Part shown: piece after piece, positions 1-7,808 of the stretch
Numbering within the stretch: the first letter of the stretch is position 1
Layout of the letters: the number at the start of each line of letters is the position of its first letter
Source: Pelagomonas calceolata
Taxonomy: Eukaryota > Sar > Pelagophyceae > Pelagomonadales > Pelagomonadaceae
Assembly: GCA_918797485.1 (NCBI GenBank)
Contig: CAKKNE010000001.1
Coordinates: forward strand, 186,001 to 250,000
Reading direction: 5' to 3'
Length of the DNA stretch: 64,000 nucleotides
The notes under the pieces: generated by a model
The model's database searches: none
Told to the model about the DNA's origin: nothing
The model's input: only the letters and a program-made list of their open reading frames with translations
Translations under genes and position numbers: made by a program

Positions 1-1019
1 ACGCGCAGGCAGGCGCGCGACCGCCGGTAGAAACGACCGCGCCGCGGTGTACATCCCAGAATTCCGATCGGCCACGTCCGCCACGATCGTCTCGGACAGC
101 GCCAAGGCAAGGCGGTCGCGGTCACGCCGACGAGCACGGCGCCGCCGGCTGCTCCTCTATCTAGAGCACAAACGACCGCAACAGTTGCCGCACAGAACGC
201 TCCCAGAGTCCGCAGCACGACCCAGTGGCCCGAGGGGAAGCGCGGCCCCGCGCCCGCCGCCCGTCGTTGCGCTCGGTATTCATGCAGTCTTTCCAAGTCC
301 GCGCGAGCGCCCAGAGGCGTCGGCGGACACCGAGCGTCAGCCAGAGCCGCGGCGCAGTCCGCCAGCGGGTCGACGAAGCGCTGCTTCTCATTTGACTTCG
401 GACGACGCCCGCGCCGCTGCGTGTCGTCTATGGACGCCTCTAGTCGTCGACAGTGCGCGGCCGCCGCCGCCAATGCTCTTTGAAAGTAGACTTCCGTCTC
501 CGGCGCATCTAAATCGTTGAGGCCGCCTTCCAATAGTTCGGCGGCGGCGAGTTCCGCCCCGACCGCATGTAATTGGGTTTCTTGCCGCGTCATCGCGGCT
601 CCTAAAGTCGACCCCAGTAGAACGGAGTATAAAACACCCAACACAGCCAAGGCGGCCTGCAGCGGCTCGGAACTTACATTTAGTTCCTCCGTGAGCTTGT
701 GGGCGTACTTCGAGATGGCGTCGGCCGTGACTAGGTATAGAGAGCCGCAAACAACGCCCAAAATGACGCACCACGCTAAAACGTTCACGACCGCACCGGC
801 CGCCGGTTGACCGCCATCTAACTCCTCCAATTCGTTTTCAGTGCGTAATAAGGCTTCGCTCCGATCGAAAAAGTCTCCATGTCGCGCGCTGTCGCTGTTC
901 GACGCTCCGCCGAGCTTCCGTATGACGTTCGAGGCGCCGCGCATGGCCGTCACGCCGCCTCTTGGTAAGTCCAGGGCTGCTGCGACGCCCATCATCCAGA
1001 GGTACATGCTGCGTCGCAT
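1..1019 (-). CDS. Multi-pass membrane protein, DUF4239/bestrophin-like, 3' end outside window
   Basis: The reading frame is open from the ATG at 1019 to the window edge, so the gene is truncated. Residues 76-98 and 122-142 form two hydrophobic segments, and a third (after FPSGHWVVLRTLG) lies near residue 275. The stretch after segment two (QETQLHAVGAELAAAELLEG) has the pattern of DUF4239 proteins, where a conserved helix follows TM2. In the last 130 bases the frame turns into Arg/Trp-rich sequence, while another frame reads ALALSETIVADVADRNSGMY, so an intron or frameshift probably lies around 90-150. Family assignment is by pattern only; that it is a membrane protein is more secure than the family. 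Confidence 0.55.
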   Translation of the reverse strand, partial: MRRSMYLWMMGVAAALDLPRGGVTAMRGASNVIRKLGGASNSDSARHGDFFDRSEALLRTENELEELDGGQPAAGAVVNVLAWCVILGVVCGSLYLVTADAISKYAHKLTEELNVSSEPLQAALAVLGVLYSVLLGSTLGAAMTRQETQLHAVGAELAAAELLEGGLNDLDAPETEVYFQRALAAAAAHCRRLEASIDDTQRRGRRPKSNEKQRFVDPLADCAAALADARCPPTPLGARADLERLHEYRAQRRAAGAGPRFPSGHWVVLRTLGAFCAATVAVVCALDRGAAGGAVLVGVTATALPWRCPRRSWRTWPIGILGCTPRRGRFYRRSRACLR

Positions 1020-1541
1020 CGTCGACGACGACTGCGCGCGATGATGATGATGCAGGCCTGTGTGCTTGCTTTGCACAGCACACGTCGGCTGGCGTTTTGT
1101 ACACTTTCCGCCCCGTTCAAGCACGGTCCTCAGATGCCTTTCGACTGATTAATCGTTCGAATATCTATGGTTACGTCCACTGGAGGCAGCTTTGCATGAC
1201 CATGTGCATCACACAACCTCCACCACTCGTGCGCCCGGCGTGCCGCTCAGCTCTCTTCTTGCGAGACGGATACTTGCATCCGCAGCAAGAATCTCACGCC
1301 CGTGCAAGGCCTCGCTTGCTAGTGTCTTAGGCCGCTAGCCTCAAAAACGCGCGCGCGCGAAGCGGCGGCTCGACGGTGCGTGCGGTGCTTCACGCGTGAT
1401 AAAAACACTGTCTGCACAGCGCTCATACAAGTTTTGAAGCGCTGCTTGCGTTTCGCAGCTCAGACAAGAAGTGCTGTAATCAGCAGCACTGGCATCGATC
1501 CCTGCGCGGCCCGCGAACGCGCCGTCGCCGCGACATAACAA
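1020..1541. other. Divergent intergenic region
   Basis: Separates the minus-strand membrane protein from the REV1-like gene. It holds one copy of the recurring GCTAGTG..CGCTAGC palindrome at 1318-1339. Open frames here show no recognisable protein signature. Confidence 0.5.
1318..1339 (+). promoter_or_regulatory. Recurrent promoter palindrome, copy 1
   Basis: Reads GCTAGTGTCTTAG then GCCGCTAGC, with imperfect palindromic ends (GCTAG/CTAGC). It lies about 200 bp upstream of the REV1-like ATG. Function is inferred only from recurrence and position. Confidence 0.5.
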
Positions 1542-2423
1542 ATGGACCACTGGCAGAACACGGAGCAGCGCGAGGACAAGTACGGCGACCACGGCGGCGA
1601 CCACCAACAATACCTGCAGCAAAAGCGCCGAAAGCTCGACGACCAGCGAAGGCGAACGGAAGGGAACTGGTTCGCCGGCTGCGTCGTCTGGATCGACGGG
1701 CTGACGGACCCGCCGGCGGACGACCTCGAGCAGCTAGTCGTGGCGGGCGGCGGCCTCGTCTGCGATTCTCGGGACCGGCGCGCGACGCACATCGTGGCGG
1801 TCAATATGACGGCGGCGCAGACGAAGAAGCTGAAGGCGCGGAAGCGGGGCTTCGCCAAGCCCGCCGTCTGTCCGCAGTGGGTCGTCGACAGCGCGGCGCG
1901 GCGCTGCCGGCAGGACCCCGGGCCGTATTTATTGTGGCGGGCCTCTGGTCCTACAAATGAAGCGCTGGCCGTCGTGCGCGCGCGGAACAACCTGCGGAAG
2001 GCGGGGTTTGGATCTGAGGCTGTGGAAGAGGTTGTGGATGACGCGTCGTCGGTGTCGAGTGTAGAGGTGCCTCCGGAAGAAGAATATGTGCAAGGGCCGT
2101 CGTTATTAGGGCGCGTCGAATCCTGGGCCGCGGTCGGCCCCGCCGTCGCCATGTTCCTTGGACGGGCGGATCCCGAGAACCGCGCGACCGTTTTATTACT
2201 ATTGGAGCTCGCGTCGGAGCTCGTCGAGCGGTCGCGGCTGGAGGACGTGGAGGGGCTCATGCGCCTGCTGGAGGAGCACGCCACCGCGCACCCGCCGTGG
2301 CGGAAATCCGCGCGCCTTTTGTTTGACCTCGTTTCGTTCCTCGTGAAGGACCGCTACGGCTCCGAGCTCGCGGTCCTGCGGGCGCGGCCTGACTGGTTCT
2401 TCCTGGGGACGCCGTCGCAGTAG
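1542..2423 (+). CDS. REV1-like scaffold: BRCT plus REV1 C-terminal domain, no polymerase core
   Basis: Single-exon, 293 residues. Residues 24-130 match the REV1 N-terminal region: a YLQQKRRKLDDQ helix, then a BRCT domain (FAGCVVWIDGLTDPPADDL, GGG, ATHIVAVNM, CPQWVVDS). Residues about 185-285 match the REV1 C-terminal domain that binds REV7 and inserter polymerases (ELVERSRLEDVEGLMRLLEE, WRKSARLLFDLVSFLV, YGSELAV). The roughly 500-residue Y-family polymerase core that joins these in known REV1 is absent, replaced by a 40-residue acidic linker. The likely role is a scaffold in translesion synthesis that cannot insert dCMP; this is inferred. The alternative is that a full REV1 exists elsewhere and this is a shortened paralogue. 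No intron that could hide a core is visible. Confidence 0.75.
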   Translation: MDHWQNTEQREDKYGDHGGDHQQYLQQKRRKLDDQRRRTEGNWFAGCVVWIDGLTDPPADDLEQLVVAGGGLVCDSRDRRATHIVAVNMTAAQTKKLKARKRGFAKPAVCPQWVVDSAARRCRQDPGPYLLWRASGPTNEALAVVRARNNLRKAGFGSEAVEEVVDDASSVSSVEVPPEEEYVQGPSLLGRVESWAAVGPAVAMFLGRADPENRATVLLLLELASELVERSRLEDVEGLMRLLEEHATAHPPWRKSARLLFDLVSFLVKDRYGSELAVLRARPDWFFLGTPSQ

Positions 2424-2472
2424 GGGAGGTATGTGTAAGTTGTCCTTGTGCGCGTCGACGGCGTCGGATTTT

Positions 2473-2495
2473 GCTAGTGTCTTATGGCCGCTAGC
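2473..2495 (+). promoter_or_regulatory. Recurrent promoter palindrome, copy 2
   Basis: GCTAGTGTCTTAT followed by GGCCGCTAGC, about 220 bp upstream of the PsbP-like ATG. It is nearly identical to the copy at 1318. Confidence 0.5.
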
Positions 2496-2715
2496 TAACT
2501 CGCATGCGCATGCGCACGCCCCGCGTGCTGCCTGTGCGCGCCCTTTAAAATACATCGAGCGGGCCCCGGAACGTCTGCATAAGATCGGCAGCGCCGCATA
2601 TAAAAATTGGAACGAGCAGCCATCGCTGCCCTCATTTTTAGAGGGAGAGCACTGACAGAGGTGCTGCAACAAAACCCCCAGCGAACGCACCGGAGCCGGA
2701 ATAAGTGTGTTAGCG

Positions 2716-3321
2716 ATGCGCCTGGCAGCGCTAGTCGCAGCGCTATACCCCGCGGCTGGGCTGCGCCTCACGAGACGCGCGCTCATACCAACCGCGACGG
2801 CACTCATCACAACAAAACCGGCGTTCGCCGACGAGGAAGCCGACGTGAAACCTAAGAGGGTCCAATACGGCCCGGGCACGGTCGAGGTGCCGGGCACGTG
2901 GAAGATCGACGGCGAGAGCATCTCCGAGTCGATATTAGGGACAATCACGACGTCCGTACGGGCGCGGAGCGCGTCCACGCAAGCGCAGTCCATCGACCAG
3001 TTTGGGAACATAGACAAATTAGACCTGACGAAGCTGGGGCTGCGGGGCAATAGAGGAAACGGCGACGTTGTTGCGGCCAAAAGGCGACAAGACGGCGACC
3101 GCCTCTTCTACGAGTGGGACCTCGCCGTGCCCCCCACGAACGGCTGTGCTAGATCAGAACAGGAGTTGATTGTGTGCCCGCCCGTCGAGGTCGCCCTGGT
3201 TTCTGCGACGGTCGCGGACGGCCAATTAGTAGTGTGGGAGTGCGGCGTGGACCAGCGCCAATGGAAGAGCTACGGGAAGAGTCTTCGGGCCGTGCGGTCG
3301 TCGTTTCGGTTGGGGGGCTAA
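2716..3321 (+). CDS. PsbP-like thylakoid lumen protein
   Basis: 201 residues from the ATG at 2716 (an in-frame GTG lies 9 bases earlier). The N-terminus is bipartite: a signal-peptide-like segment (MRLAALVAALYPAAG), then a basic stretch and a second hydrophobic segment ending in PAFA, as in lumen proteins of secondary plastids. The mature part opens with QYGPGTVEVPGTWKI and closes with RQWKSYGKSLRAVRSSFRL, matching the start and end of PsbP domains. PsbP proteins assist photosystem II and its assembly; which PsbP subgroup this is cannot be told. Confidence 0.7.
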   Translation: MRLAALVAALYPAAGLRLTRRALIPTATALITTKPAFADEEADVKPKRVQYGPGTVEVPGTWKIDGESISESILGTITTSVRARSASTQAQSIDQFGNIDKLDLTKLGLRGNRGNGDVVAAKRRQDGDRLFYEWDLAVPPTNGCARSEQELIVCPPVEVALVSATVADGQLVVWECGVDQRQWKSYGKSLRAVRSSFRLGG

Positions 3322-3693
3322 GGCTCGTCGAAGTAGTTTGGCGTCCGCGTGCGAGCCCGGGATAGACCTCTGGGGCCCCGTCGGTAGTACGGCTCCGGGC
3401 CGTCGCCGAGGGAGGTGTCGGCGCGCCGCCGCGCCCGTCGCGTCTGCTAGACGACGTGCGCATGCGCCCGCGCCGGGCAGCTAGTGGGCAGCCTCTAGAG
3501 GCAGCGCAGACAAGTTTGCTGGGCAGCGCCGCGCCGCTGGTGCTGAGCGCGCACCCTCTGGACGAGTCAGTCCACACACTCTGGACGAGTCAGTCCACGC
3601 GCCGTCGACGACGCGACCGCCGGCGCGGCAGTCCCAGCCGGAACCGAGGCAAGCCCCCAAGAGGCAGCCCCCAGCCAGTGGTGAGAGGCAGCC
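3322..3693. other. Intergenic region with 23-bp tandem duplication
   Basis: Leader or promoter of the polycystin gene. A 23-bp unit (CTCTGGACGAGTCAGTCCAC plus 3 bases) is repeated twice at 3556-3601; each copy holds GAGTCAG, an AP-1/bZIP-like palindrome. No gene is seen. Confidence 0.5.
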
Positions 3694-5961
3694 ATGTTGG
3701 ACAAGCTCCTCCCCCCGAAACTCAAGAAGAAGCCCAAACTAAAAAGACAAGGTACCTTCCTCGACAAGCCCAAGGAAGCGCTCAAAAAACGAAAGTACGG
3801 CAGGGACTTCTGGGAGCTCGCCACGTTCTTGCTCTTCGTAATTATCTACGGCATCTACCTGGGCCAGACCTTCGAGAACAAGTCCAAATATTATATATCG
3901 TTGTACCTCGAAAACCAACTGACGGGCGGCGAATGGCATCCGAAAAAGTACTACGGCAACACGGTGACCTCCGAAGACTGGCTGTCGTGGGCTTCGTTGC
4001 TCTTAGTGCCGGCTACCTTTCCGTCAGAAAATTATTTAGGAAAGAACTTTACCCAGATTAAGCAGCAGTGCGGTTCCAAATACAGCCCGGACTGCGCGCA
4101 CGCCGCTCCCGGCTTCATGGCCGACTGGGGTCCGATCCGCGTCGGCAAGGTCCGGGTGAGACAGCTGCGGATGAAGATGAACGCGAAATGTGCGATTCCT
4201 TTAGAGTTTTGTCCGGCCGGCAAAGTCGACGACTTGTGCGCGGACCAGGGCAAGGGCTGCGTCGGTCCCTACGTCTACGGCGACGAGACGCCGACGGCGC
4301 GGTGGAGTCATTCTAAGAACAAAAACGAGCGGAAGCGAACGCTCGTGCAGACGACGCCGCACGGCGAGATTCCTCGGACCGGCGAACCGATCAAGTATGA
4401 ACAAGCTGATGATTCGCTGAAGGACCTGTTCTCGGCGTACTGGTCCATAGGCACGCAGGAGAACTATGCGTATGGCGGCCACACGATTTATCTCGACTCG
4501 TACAATCCAGCAGAGGAGTTCCAGTCGCTCATCGACCAGTCGTGGTTCGATAGACAAACTCGCGGTGTCTGGGTCGAATACGCGTTATATAGTCCTGATG
4601 CGGATATTGTGTCGATAGTACAGCTAGGTACTATATTCACCCCAACTGGTGATCTCGTGCCTGAGGCCCGGTTCACGCATGCGGCGATGAGGGACCTCGA
4701 GTTTCCCATGGACACGCCGGCCAATCAACTCTACACGCTGAACCAGGTCATCTTGTACGTCTATATCTTATTCAAGCTCATTTATGAAATATACTGCTGC
4801 TACGAGTTCCCGCACGGGTGGCACCACTATTTTACGACCGATGTCTACAATTGCATCGAGCTGGCCAATTTGTTGTGCTTCGTGCTTACGTTCGCATTAC
4901 GATTGGCCATGCAAAGTGAGTTCGATCGCACGCTGCGGAAGACCATGGAGTCTGGTAATGTTGAGGGGAGGTTCGACGAGCCGATCCGGCTGAGGGACTT
5001 GATCCTACACTACGACCGGACCTCGGCGATCAATGCTATACTGTCTATTATGAAGGCCTTCAAGTATGTTAGATTTTCAGCTACTTTGACACTACCAGTA
5101 GATACACTCATGGCCTCGATGATGAGGATGAACGTCCTATCCGTGTGTATCGGCATCTTGTTGATCGGGTGGGGCGTGACCATGAACATGATCGTCGGGT
5201 ATGAGCTGAACAATTATAGATCATTCATGGAGTCCGTATTAACCTTAGTGAAGGTTATATTCGGCGAGGCCGACTTCGGGGAACTCATGGAGGTCGACAA
5301 CCGCATGTTCGCGCTCATCGCCTTCGGCATCTACTGCGTCGTGGTCTTCTTCATTATTTTGTCCATGTTCTTCGCCATGGTGTCGGCGGCGCAGGAAGCG
5401 ATCGAAGAAGCCAACGCTAGTACCGAGGACGAGAAGACGCCTCGAGTCTTGAAGGATCTAGCTCATTTTTTTAGACCTACTTGCAAGGTGCTCGGTTATG
5501 TTCCTATCGTCGGGGCGCTCGTGCCGGATCAACGCAGTCTCTTGAAATTAGCGAATGAGGACACCGATGACGAGGAGGACGAGGAAGAGAGTAAGGAGGA
5601 GGAGGCCGAGGAGGAGGAGGAGGAAATACCGGAGGACCCCTTCGAGGACCGGAAGACGGATAGCGAAGACTTTAAGCGGAGCGTGAGCGATCCGTCGGTG
5701 GTGGTCCTGGAGGCGCTGCAAGACATCGGGGCCGCGCAGAAGGAACTAGCTGATCTGCTGCGCGTGGCGACGGCTCGCAAGCGGGCCTCCATGGAGGTGG
5801 ATCGCGTGCGGACGGCGTCGCGTGGAAGTCGCGGTTCCATGTCGCAGCCTCCCTCTAGAGCGGTTAGTCGAGGGTCGCTGAACCTCGGCGGCATCGACAT
5901 CCCGAAGCGCGAGTCGCTCGATAGCCCTCCCAAGTCGCCGGCGCCGCGGACGCCGGGGTAA
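3694..5961 (+). CDS. Polycystin-2 (PKD2)-type TRP cation channel
   Basis: 755 residues, single exon. S1 is near 38-58 (FWELATFLLFVIIYGIYLGQ). A long extracytosolic polycystin (TOP) domain follows, about 60-340, with the typical RVGKVRVRQLRMK and C-rich loop. S2 is near 345-370, S3 384-405, S4 about 440-470 and S5 478-505. The pore helix and filter are near 508-530 (VLTLVKVIFGEADFGEL), then S6 537-565 (VVVFFIILSMFFAMVSAAQ). The cytosolic tail has a Glu/Asp-rich tract (about 615-650) and a Ser/Arg-rich end but no clear EF-hand. Polycystins pass cations and often act in cilia; the cellular site here is unknown. Confidence 0.92.
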   Translation: MLDKLLPPKLKKKPKLKRQGTFLDKPKEALKKRKYGRDFWELATFLLFVIIYGIYLGQTFENKSKYYISLYLENQLTGGEWHPKKYYGNTVTSEDWLSWASLLLVPATFPSENYLGKNFTQIKQQCGSKYSPDCAHAAPGFMADWGPIRVGKVRVRQLRMKMNAKCAIPLEFCPAGKVDDLCADQGKGCVGPYVYGDETPTARWSHSKNKNERKRTLVQTTPHGEIPRTGEPIKYEQADDSLKDLFSAYWSIGTQENYAYGGHTIYLDSYNPAEEFQSLIDQSWFDRQTRGVWVEYALYSPDADIVSIVQLGTIFTPTGDLVPEARFTHAAMRDLEFPMDTPANQLYTLNQVILYVYILFKLIYEIYCCYEFPHGWHHYFTTDVYNCIELANLLCFVLTFALRLAMQSEFDRTLRKTMESGNVEGRFDEPIRLRDLILHYDRTSAINAILSIMKAFKYVRFSATLTLPVDTLMASMMRMNVLSVCIGILLIGWGVTMNMIVGYELNNYRSFMESVLTLVKVIFGEADFGELMEVDNRMFALIAFGIYCVVVFFIILSMFFAMVSAAQEAIEEANASTEDEKTPRVLKDLAHFFRPTCKVLGYVPIVGALVPDQRSLLKLANEDTDDEEDEEESKEEEAEEEEEEIPEDPFEDRKTDSEDFKRSVSDPSVVVLEALQDIGAAQKELADLLRVATARKRASMEVDRVRTASRGSRGSMSQPPSRAVSRGSLNLGGIDIPKRESLDSPPKSPAPRTPG

Positions 5962-6214
5962 GACTTCGGAATGAACGCGTCGGTGGCGTGAGCTCACGAG
6001 AGGTACTACGGTACCGGTACCGGTATGGTACCGGTATCGTATCGCGGCAGCATCGCACTTTTGCCTGTTTTGCTCACCGTGCATCCGACCAGGAGTTTGT
6101 TTCGCATTTCTGGAGCCGTATATCATTCACACCCTGCGTGCACGCCATCAACGCAGCGTCGCGTGCCTCAGAATAGCCGCACCAAACTCGAAGCCAGATT
6201 AGAGCTGCCAAAAA
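5962..6214. repeat. GGTACC-rich simple repeat upstream of glycerol kinase
   Basis: Overlapping TACCGGTACCGG units, themselves palindromic, occupy about 6004-6042. The rest shows no gene. Confidence 0.5.
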
Positions 6215-7768
6215 ATGCTCGTCGCGCGCGCCCTCCGCCCGACGACGCGCCGGCTCCGGGCGCTGAGCTACCTCGCCTCCATCGACCAAGGGACGAGCAG
6301 CTCAAGAGTCATCCTCTACGACGCCGAAACATTAGAACCGGTCGCCTCGCACCAAGTCGAGCTGCAGTCGGCCACGTCCACTCCGGAGCCGGGCTGGTCC
6401 CAGATGGACCCTGCAGCCATATTGAAGAGCGTCGATCAAGCAGCGGCTGGTGCATTGGACAAGGCGAACGCGTCGGCGAAAGACGTCGTCGGCGTGGGCA
6501 TCACGAATCAACGGGAGTCCACGGTCTGCTGGGATTCACGAAGTGGAGACGCGTTATATGATTGTATATTATGGCACGACGCTCGTACTAGAGATGTCTC
6601 CCAATCAGTACAAGATAAGTTAGGTGGTATTGATGCCTTGCGAGGTGTCACTGGTTTACCTATCTCGACCTACTTTTCGGGCGTGAAGCTGAAATGGCTC
6701 CTGGACGAGGTACCATCAATACGTAACGCCCTGGAGCAAGGTTCGTTACGCTTCGGCACGGTGGATACGTGGCTCATGCACCACCTGACTGGGAACCATA
6801 TCACGGACTTCACGAACGCGTCCCGAACGCTGATGATGGATCTCGCTTCTGGTGAGTGGGATGCAGGTTGTATTGATGCGCTGGGACTGCCTCCCTCGAT
6901 GATGCCCCGCCTACCGGAGATCAGAGGCTGTGCCGAGACGTTAGGCGTCATTGATAAAGGCCCTCTGCAAGGTTGTGCCATAACAGGCGTGTTGGGCGAC
7001 CAGATGGCGGCGACAGTTGGGCAAAGATGTTTTGCGGTCGGAGACGCGAAGATAACGTATGGGACGGGCGCCTTTCTCCTGACGAACGCTGGAGATAGTC
7101 CAGTACCCTCGAAGCACGGTCTACTATCAACAGCATTGTACGACTTTGGTGGGAAAAAAACTTATGCCTTGGAGGGTGCGGTCGCGTGCTGCGCCGTGGG
7201 CCTCAATTGGTTCCGCGACTCCCTAGGTATGGTGGCAACGGCGCCGGAGCTGTCCGATCTGGCTTCTTCGGTCGAGTCGACGGAGGGCGCGTACTTCGTG
7301 TCGGCCTTTTCTGGCTTATTAGCACCGCGCTGGCGCGACGACGCCCGCGCAGCTCTTGTAGGCTTGACGCTGGCCCACGACCGAAGGCACGTCGCGCGAG
7401 CCGTCCTGGAGGGCGTCGCATTGCAGTGCAACGACGTCATTGCGGCCATGGCCGAGGACACGGCCAACGAAGCGGCGACGCTGTACGTGGACGGAGGCGT
7501 CGCGCAGTCCGACGTCTTATTGCAGATGCAGGCCGACTGTGCTGGGATTGAAGTTGCGAGACCTTCAGACGTCGAGACGACGGCGCTCGGCGCGGCCGTC
7601 GCGGCGGGCCTGGGCTCCGGCGTTTTTGGTTCGTTGGAGGCCGTCCCCATTGACACAGGCGGCACGACGCGCTTCGCTCCATCAATATCGTCGGAGGCGC
7701 GCGCCGCAAAACTAGAATCGTGGCGGGCGGCCGTCGAGGCGACGTACGGGTGGGCGGACCGGGTTTGA
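6215..7768 (+). CDS. Glycerol kinase
   Basis: 517 residues, near the usual length of about 500 for FGGY-family glycerol kinases. The phosphate-1 loop is YLASIDQGTSSSRVILYD at about 19-36. Substrate-site signatures follow: GITNQRES, WHDARTRD, then GDQMAATVGQ and TYGTGAFLL, and the adenosine-site segment LYVDGGVAQSD near 420. It phosphorylates glycerol to sn-glycerol-3-phosphate. The first 18 residues (MLVARALRPTTRRLRALS) are basic and lack acids, so mitochondrial import is plausible. The gene converges on the next one with 40 bases between stop codons. Confidence 0.95.
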   Translation: MLVARALRPTTRRLRALSYLASIDQGTSSSRVILYDAETLEPVASHQVELQSATSTPEPGWSQMDPAAILKSVDQAAAGALDKANASAKDVVGVGITNQRESTVCWDSRSGDALYDCILWHDARTRDVSQSVQDKLGGIDALRGVTGLPISTYFSGVKLKWLLDEVPSIRNALEQGSLRFGTVDTWLMHHLTGNHITDFTNASRTLMMDLASGEWDAGCIDALGLPPSMMPRLPEIRGCAETLGVIDKGPLQGCAITGVLGDQMAATVGQRCFAVGDAKITYGTGAFLLTNAGDSPVPSKHGLLSTALYDFGGKKTYALEGAVACCAVGLNWFRDSLGMVATAPELSDLASSVESTEGAYFVSAFSGLLAPRWRDDARAALVGLTLAHDRRHVARAVLEGVALQCNDVIAAMAEDTANEAATLYVDGGVAQSDVLLQMQADCAGIEVARPSDVETTALGAAVAAGLGSGVFGSLEAVPIDTGGTTRFAPSISSEARAAKLESWRAAVEATYGWADRV

Positions 7769-7808
7769 CCTTTTACCGCGTAAGACAATTTTCCTAGCAC
7801 ATGATGTC

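Noticed and set aside
2199-3080. 293-codon minus-strand frame over REV1-like and PsbP-like genes
   Set aside because: It crosses two well-supported plus-strand genes and shows no conserved pattern.
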